Of a DNA stretch of 64,000 nt, positions 27,101 through 35,449 are shown in pieces. Source of the DNA: Colias croceus (Eukaryota > Arthropoda > Insecta > Lepidoptera > Pieridae); assembly GCF_905220415.1 (NCBI RefSeq), contig NC_059568.1, forward strand, positions 12,462,001 to 12,526,000. Direction: 5' to 3'. Position numbers and translations under genes: made by a program. How positions within the stretch are numbered: position 1 is the first letter of the stretch; every line of letters starts with the position of its first letter. The notes below the pieces were generated by a model that ran no database searches, was not told the origin of the DNA, and saw only the letters and a program-made list of their open reading frames with translations.

Positions 27101-30100
27101 CGGGGTAAAAAGTAAAGCCTATGTCCTTTCTCGGGTATCAAAATATCTCTATACTAAATTTCATGCAAATTGGTTCAGTAGTTAAGGCGTGATTGAGTAA
27201 CAGACAGACAGACAGAGTTACTTTCGCATTTATTATATTAGTATGGATTACATATTAACGAAAACCACTTTTATTAAATTATCGTAATTGAATAACCATT
27301 CCATTCAGTCAATTATCAATATTCTAAAATGCAAAGCTTTGAAAAAATTATTACCGCGTGAAGCACGAGAGTTGGTGCAGAATCATGTCAATTTATGAGT
27401 CCTTTTAAAAGTCTGTTTCACGTGCGCGCCGGGTAATTGGGTTATCCTCCACGGGAAGCGCAGGGTTAGGTTATTGCTATTAGTTATTTTGTTACTTTCA
27501 TCAGTTTTAAACGAATTACATGCACTATAGTGGTGACAATGTTCGCATTATGGACATGACTATGTTGTGCATTTTATATGGAGAATTATAATACGGTTAG
27601 CGGAAAATATTATATTACCTACAAGGGACGCATAATCTGTAAGATATATGATATTTTATATATTATCCAATAAACTTGTTCTGTTCCTTTGAGATTGTAT
27701 AAGTATGTCAAATATTCCTTGCTTTTTAATAACTCCTGTATTGAGTTGAACAAATCCTAATAAATAAAATAGAATCAAAATATCTATTTCCAAGTGTTTT
27801 CGAAGAATTCCAGGTATTTACTGTTTGTTTATGTAATTAAATCATTTTAATTGCACTCAAGATTGATTTTATCTCAACCTTTTGAGTATTCATCATCGAG
27901 TTTGTAAGCGTTAAATGTATCAAGTGGGCGCCGCTCCTTACTCGCAGACGTCGATTGTATTTCCACGAGACGCCGGTGTAGGAAATGAGCAAGATTTGCT
28001 TTACATTGTGCTCACATGATTGCTTTCGTAGTATTATTTCCTTTGATTTGCATAAACGCTACTATCACTAACGTAGCAATAGTGGAATGAGCAATTAACG
28101 ACACATTAGTTTTGAAATGAACTGTTTAATGTTACGAGGTGAATTGAAACGTAATATTTGAACACTTCTCTGTGCTGCTGTGTTTAACGTCTCCGTTAAA
28201 TAGAACAGTGAGCCAACGTTACGTGTATTAATTAATTAGACGACTTCGCTACGTTCAGCTTCGATTTTAATTTAATTCGAGGTTGCGTGATTTTCAAGCA
28301 TTTGTTATTTCTTACTATATTGTATTTTGCATTGTACAAAGTACATAATATTTCTTGCCCTAGTTTTAAACTATTTTAAATAAAGACGTGATCAATATAA
28401 GTGAGATACGAAAAAAAAAACAAAGACTAATTGTAGACATTTGGTTATTATACTTTTTAAGCTCTTCTGTGCATAACGAATGATCGAAATATTATGCAAA
28501 TGAAATATACATGTTCAAATGATAAATATAAATTAGTATGTAATATTCAGCAACGTAATAATATGTTTCAGCTGACATAAAGACAGGTGCGGGTTGCGCT
28601 CCACTGATATTAATTCTATTCATTGACATGGTTCTGATATCCACTTCGAAGCCAGTTGAAGAAGAATGTGATGCTTACATGTTTGAAGGTCAAGAAGGCT
28701 TCCAGAGGATGCTTGTTGTTATATCCTTGCTCTGTGTTCCCATTATACTGTTTGGGTCACCTGTGTACTTGAATAAAATTAATAAGAAGAAGAGGGAAGA
28801 GGCTCTGGTATTTTTTCCGAATATACGTAAAGAATAGATAGTTCTTAGCATCCTGAACTACATTCTATACTAGGAATATCTGTAATGATGATCGTTTGTT
28901 CCCGAATGTTTGATAGTGGTTTGGTCATGACGCAGTAGACCAATAGTTTGTAGAGATTAGAGTAACAAGACAAAACTTAACGTTGTTTACCCAGCTGTTT
29001 ACATGATTTAAAAATAAATATTCTTAAAGCATTTACCTTAATAAGCCTTGCATTTTGATAGTTGGTATGTCGATTCTTTAAAATATAAAGTTTTAGAACT
29101 CCTATAATAATTTACGTATGTTTACGAAATGCTACACGTATCCGCACCAAATAGGTGCTTGCGAATGTTTATTTTTAAATATCGTGCATATCCAGTTATA
29201 AAAAATAACTGCACCAAAGTAATTATACACTGTATGCACTATAATATCTCTTTCACACGCGACCGGGGAGCGATCAGGCGGTATGAGTAAAACTGAGACT
29301 TACGTGGTAATACCCCACTTAGCCGGCTGAGTGAATGTTTACAAGATATTTGCGCTTTTCTGTTTCTAGCTTTTTTTTTCCATTCATTGCAGAAAAAAAT
29401 CAGTCAGTTTCGCAGATACCAAAGAAGGGATTCGGATAAAAAGGAAGAAGCGCTAATTCTAGCTGAATTAGCTAAATATTCACACTCGTTCGGCGAACTT
29501 ATGATACATCAAGCTGTTCATACAATTGAGTTTGTACTCAGTACCATCTCTCACACAGCTTCATACCTCAGACTGTGGGCATTGTCGTTGGCTCATGAAC
29601 GTAAGTAATATTTCTCGTTACTATAAAGATCGCGCGAAACATTAGATTTTACCTGGAGATTTGTCGTATACAAGTAAGTTTAAGAGCTTTTTTTAAAAAG
29701 CTTCAATAGAAAATCTGTTATCTATACAATTATACATCTCATATGCTTCATAATATATCCAGCTTGCTGGTTTGCTTATTTTGCCTTCTATGATATATCG
29801 TCATATATCATAGAAGGCAAAATAAAAAACAAAAAACGAATAAGCCTAAGTTGACAACAGAAAACATTGGGACTTATAATATGACGACTAACCAAAAATA
29901 GCTACCAGTAATAGACCGGGATCCCTCGCCCTTTTTCGTAAGTGATTACTAACAAGCTAAATTTTCGTCAGTAGCTTCATTTTGACGAGACGCCCAACAT
30001 TAGCTAGTACAAAAATTTCGTAAGTGGTAGCTAACAGGGGTAATGAGAACATAATTTGTTGATTTAGTGGTTATCAAAAATTCATTACTAACTGGTTTTT

Positions 30101-33100
30101 TTATTTATAATTCTTATAATAATAATCTAAATTAGCCGAAAAAATATTTGTCCTACAAAATGCTAGGTTTGATCAACGAGGTCCCATTTTTGCAACATGT
30201 ACTATTTACGAGGTCATGAAAAATTATTACTAACCAGCTGATTTTTTTTTTGTTGGTTAGTTAATAATTATATAATTTAACGCCCACATTGTCCTACACA
30301 TTACGTGGAACGTTTTTCTAGTCCGACACTCTTAGGTTGTAGTACAAATACTAGATGTAAAAATAATTAGTATCAAGTTGAAACTTCGTGAGTAGCTTCG
30401 TTTCAATGAGACGCCCAAGAATTTCCTTTACGAAAATGCTCGATTGTGGTAGCTAACAGGGGTAATGAGGACATAATTTGTTGATTTAGTGGTTATCAAA
30501 AATTTATTACTAACTGGTTTTTTAATTTATAATTCTTATAATAATAATCTAAAGTAGCCGAAAAAATATTTGTCCTACAAAATGCTAGGTTTGATCAACG
30601 AGGTCCCATTTTTGCAACATGTACTATTTACGAGGTCATGAAAAATTATTACTAACCAGCTGATTTTTTTTTTGTTGGTTAGTTAATAATTATATAATTT
30701 AACGCCCACATTGTCCTACAAATTGCATGGTATATTTTGCTGATCCTCCAATGGAATTTGAAATTCATAACAATAAAAATCTATTCATTCTGTACATTTT
30801 TCTATTGGAGTTTAGTTATATTAGTACGCATGCGCGCGATGCTGCGTACTAGTCCAGGAGGAATCGGCGCATGAGTACCGAAAACTATTCCACCTCAATT
30901 TTTTTACGTGATCCTCTTCAAATTGCCCTACTGATGATATAAATGCATGTTGCCATGGGGCAACCCGGTGCCATATTGTTTAAACCGAAATTGTTTAAAC
31001 AATTGCAAGGAATTGTTATTTTTCAACCGGACAATTTTTTTTTATATTTTTTATCGAAATACCAATAAAAAAGGTCCAATTACTTTTCACGATAAAGTTA
31101 ATATTTTCAAAGATATGAATTTTATGTCTGTTTATTGGGATAAATTAATAAATATTGAAACAACACATCCTGGATTGCTTAATGATTGTCAAAAAAGTTT
31201 TTTGGGCATTCGCAGAACAATGAAACCGTTTTCAAGAATACCGATTGATTTAACACTTGAACAAACAATCAATGCTGATGCTGCTTCTAAAGCTTCTGGA
31301 ATTATTAACGTTACAAACTCGTTTTCCGCACGACAAAAATGGTCAATTACTCATTCACTACGTACGAGTGTTATATCAAAAATGATGGAGTTTTGTAATA
31401 TGAAATCCACCGATGACATAACGAAAGACTTAAAGGAGTCATCCATTAAGAAAGCTACGAAAAACTTAGAAGTATTAATGCAACTAATAAAGCAGTACAC
31501 CAACCCTTTCTCGTTCGATCTGCCAAAAAATTATCTTTACAATATATCGAAAGGTCAGTCCGTTAGCGATGAAATATATCAATTTTTATCATCAGTTGAA
31601 ATAGAGGGTGAAAAACAGCATCAGAATTTCATTACTGAGACTCGTATAACACCAGATAGGTTTGATGGAGCCATTAGTAAAAATAAAATTATTAATTTTG
31701 ATTACAAGAATACGAAAAAAGTCAAAATTAATGGAAAAGTCAAAGAAATTAAAATGCAAAGAGATGTTTTTGGCCGTTTACTTTATGCATCAGTAGAAAA
31801 TAAAATTGATATAGAAAAAGCATTAAGTTATCCTCTAGCTCCTGTTCCTTTTTCACTCTGTCATACTAATGGATCGATATGCAAGACCCCTAAATCTGTG
31901 ATTATTAAAGAATTACTAGAATATCAAACCGAAATTGAAAATCCTCCAGAAGCAGACATTCACTTAATTGATGGATTTTATTTATTACATACGCTGAAAA
32001 ACGTTCCAAACAGATATGGTAAAATCTCGAAACATATATTACAAATACTTACATATAATAAAAAAGAAGTACATATTATATTTGACAAGTACAAAAAACC
32101 CAGTATCAAAGATTTTGAACATGATCTGAGAGGTGAAGAGGATACACAGTATGACGTCATACGTAGAGACAATAATCGTCCTGCGGATTTCTGCAAATTA
32201 TTGAGGAGTAGCAACTTTAAAGAAAAATTTGTCGAATTTTTAATTGAAGATTGGACAAGAGATGAATTTTTTACCTTGATTGAAGGGAAGACTGTTAAAC
32301 TTAATTATGATCAATGTTACACTTATGAGGTGTCTAGTGATACTAAAATAAAAAGAATTATTGATTATAATCTTTCTTGTTATCATGAAGAAGCTGACAC
32401 CAAAATTGTGTACCATGTTTGTCAATTTAATCGTAACTATCGTGTGCAGATACATTGTACAGATTCTGATATACCAATAATAATGTTGGCTAATTTCAAG
32501 TATTTAAAAGATGAAATACAAGTAATAATTAATTTAAGCACAAATAAAAAAAAAATGTACCTGAACATAAATGAAATTTATGCCAAGCTTGGAGATCAAT
32601 TATCGTGTTCATTTGCTATATGCCATATTTTTACAGGAAATGATTACAATCCCGCTTTTTTCCGTAAAGGAAAAAAAAGACCTTTCAGTATTTTTAAGAA
32701 AAATAAAAATTTTCAAGAGGCGAACATTCGAACTATTTCATTTCAACGTCAAATGAAATAGTTCGAATTATTGAAGAGTATGTATGTAGAGTGTACTCAT
32801 TAAAAACCAAAAATGATATCAACAGAGGACGGTATGAACTATTTGAAAAAGGCTATAGATCAAAAGGTGGAAGTGAAAAAGTATTAAAAAAAAAATATTA
32901 TAGGATATGATCCTTCCAGTTTGCCACCAACAAAACAAGAATTGTTGCAACAAATTAAAAGAACGGTATTCATCAGCAATGTATGGTGTAATGCACACAT
33001 GCGGTGCCCCACAGATAAAGTACCTGAAAATTATGGATGGACAATAATTGATGGTAAATACGAGTATTATTGGTTTGATGGTCCTCAAAGCCCATCCTTT

Positions 33101-35400
33101 GAAGAATTATCTTCTCAATTGCAAGGTACCCTATTAATATTATTGAAATTTGGTTTTTAATTTTTCGGCGACATTAATTAATTTTTTCATATTATTACAG
33201 ATTTAGATACCACGGAAGATCAGAATGAAGAAGATACTGATGAAGATGAGGAGAGTGATGCCAGTAGTGAGGATGAATGTTTTTCTGATGAGTCAGATGA
33301 AAATTAATTACTTTTTTATATAAAAATATCTACTTTTTCATGTATGTTACATAATAAAGTTGATTTATTTCAATAAATATATTTTCACTTTACCTCATGT
33401 TGCACATAGGAAAAAGGAAAATTACGATTATTGTAGGACTACGGATGCATACCAGTTTTTTTGTAGGACATTGTTTTATTCGGATAAAAAACACACTAAT
33501 GTATCACGTGATACTTTTGTCCTACAGTTACTAATAAAAAAAATGGTCCTGTGGTATGGACAACTTAGGAGTCTAGGACTAGAAAAACGTTCCACGTAAT
33601 GTGTAGGACAATGTGGGCGTTAAATTATATAATTATTAACTAACCAACAAAAAAAAATCAGCTGGTTAGTAATAATTTTTCATGACCTCGTAAATAGTAC
33701 ATGTTGCAAAAATGGGACCTCGTTGATCAAACCTAGCATTTTGTAGGACAAATATTTTTTCGGCTAATTTAGATTATTATTATAAGAATTATAAATAAAA
33801 AAACCAGTTAGTAATGAATTTTTGATAACCACTAAATCAACAAATTATGTTCTCATTACCCCTGTTAGCTACCACTTACGAAATTTTTGTACTAGCTAAT
33901 GTTGGGCGTCTCGTCAAAATGAAGCTACTGACGAAAAATTAGCTTGTTAGTAATCACTTACGAAAAAGGGCGAGGGATCCCGGTCTATAAATATTTTGTA
34001 AGTGAAAAATTATTTTGTTTCGTTGAGCGTTTTTTGGTAGAGAAATTTTATGGGTACTCGTCACCGACGATCTATTGTTGTAAAAGTTAAAAAGTTAATA
34101 CTTAAAATTCTAACATAAAAGTTTTCACTTCTATCGGCAGTCTCTTTATCTTCGTCCTTTTTTATTATTTCAGTCGTCCTTTAATTTTAAATAATGAAAA
34201 GCATAAAACAATATTGCGTGACCAAGGTCCGGTTCGAAAATAGTTAAAATGTGTTAAAATATAATATAACTCTTAAACGTTGCCAGTTGCCACCTCTATA
34301 TCTAGACACGCGGCAGCGTGTCAAGCCGAGTTCAAGCGAAGAGAACTGGCGAGCAGCAGCCGTGTGTATATTTACACGAACCATTTCGAGCCACTTTTCA
34401 CCCCCTTATAACTCGAAAACTATTTAAGTTAAATAAACCAAATTTGGTACATATCAAGAGGACCTCAAGATAAACAAGAACCTTAAATTTCATAAATACA
34501 GATTAAACAGTTGCGTAGATATTAATATCCAAAAATCGCAATTTTTAAGACTGACTGACTTATAGACATATACAAAACCTAACCCACTTCCAGATGACCT
34601 AGAAAGTTCAAATTTTGTAATCAGCTAGGTAATAGTGAGTGTACAAAGGAAAAAATCAGAAAATACTGAATTTATTTGTATTTAATTTTTTTTTCAATAA
34701 CATTAATTTTGTTTGTATGGAAAAATGGAAAAGTTTAAAAAAATAGAAAATAGTATATTCACCTTACTAGTCTTAAAAAATAGATCAAAACTAGTCAGTG
34801 GCCGAAAAAAATTTTGAAATCCATCAATAAATGACTGAGATATAGATTATTGAAGTTTACATATTTTAGCGCGAAACATCTGTAGATTCGATGCGCCTCT
34901 GACATCACACTCACTCGCGCTAGTATCGCTAGGGCGGATTACTTCGATTGCATGATTTCTTTATTCAAAACTATTATTAAACGTAAAATAAAAGAAAATT
35001 GTAATAAAAATATTGCTCATACAATTAAAAATAATATATAATTTTACAAATTCACATTTCTTTATTCTTTACTAGCTTTCGCCCGCGACTCCGTCCGCGC
35101 GGATGTCGGTCTTCGCGTGGTTACTCAAAATGGTTTATTTCTCCATTTTGAGTAACTCTGACAATGACATCTTATAAATATCTATCTGACCCAAATACGG
35201 CTAGGCCTATAATAATACGCAACGTGTGTTCGCAGTTCTACAGAACAACGTCTATGGATAACTGAAAAATTAAGATTATTTTTTTTCTACGTATTTTTCC
35301 AGGATAAAAAGTATCCTATTTTACGCCCAGGATAATAAGGTATAATTATACCAAGTTTCATCGAAATCGAACCGGTAGTTTTCACGTGATGTCTTCACAT

Positions 35401-35449
<49 letters not shown>

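Larger units (their letters stand above)
29912..33987 (+). mobile_element. 4,076-bp DNA transposon with 428-bp terminal inverted repeats
   Basis: The ends read TAGACCGGGATCCCTCGCCC and its complement, flanked by TAA on both sides (29909-29911 and 33988-33990). The terminal inverted repeats (29912-30339 and 33561-33987) are nearly identical, so the insertion is fairly young. The left subterminal region is partly duplicated (about 30362-30728 repeats 29937-30305). The interior carries one broken gene (30947-33307) with HEEADT and DSD motifs and no visible DDE transposase. The TAA duplication alone would fit PIF/Harbinger, but the protein does not. It sits in intron 13 of the V-ATPase gene, in the same orientation. 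Confidence 0.88.

Noticed and set aside
30947..32761. Treating the 604-codon frame as a complete, intact gene
   Set aside because: Conserved-looking sequence continues after the stop in shifted frames, so the frame is truncated.
29912..33987. PIF/Harbinger assignment from the TAA duplication
   Set aside because: The encoded protein lacks Harbinger DDE motifs and the 428-bp inverted ends are unlike typical short Harbinger ends; left unassigned.
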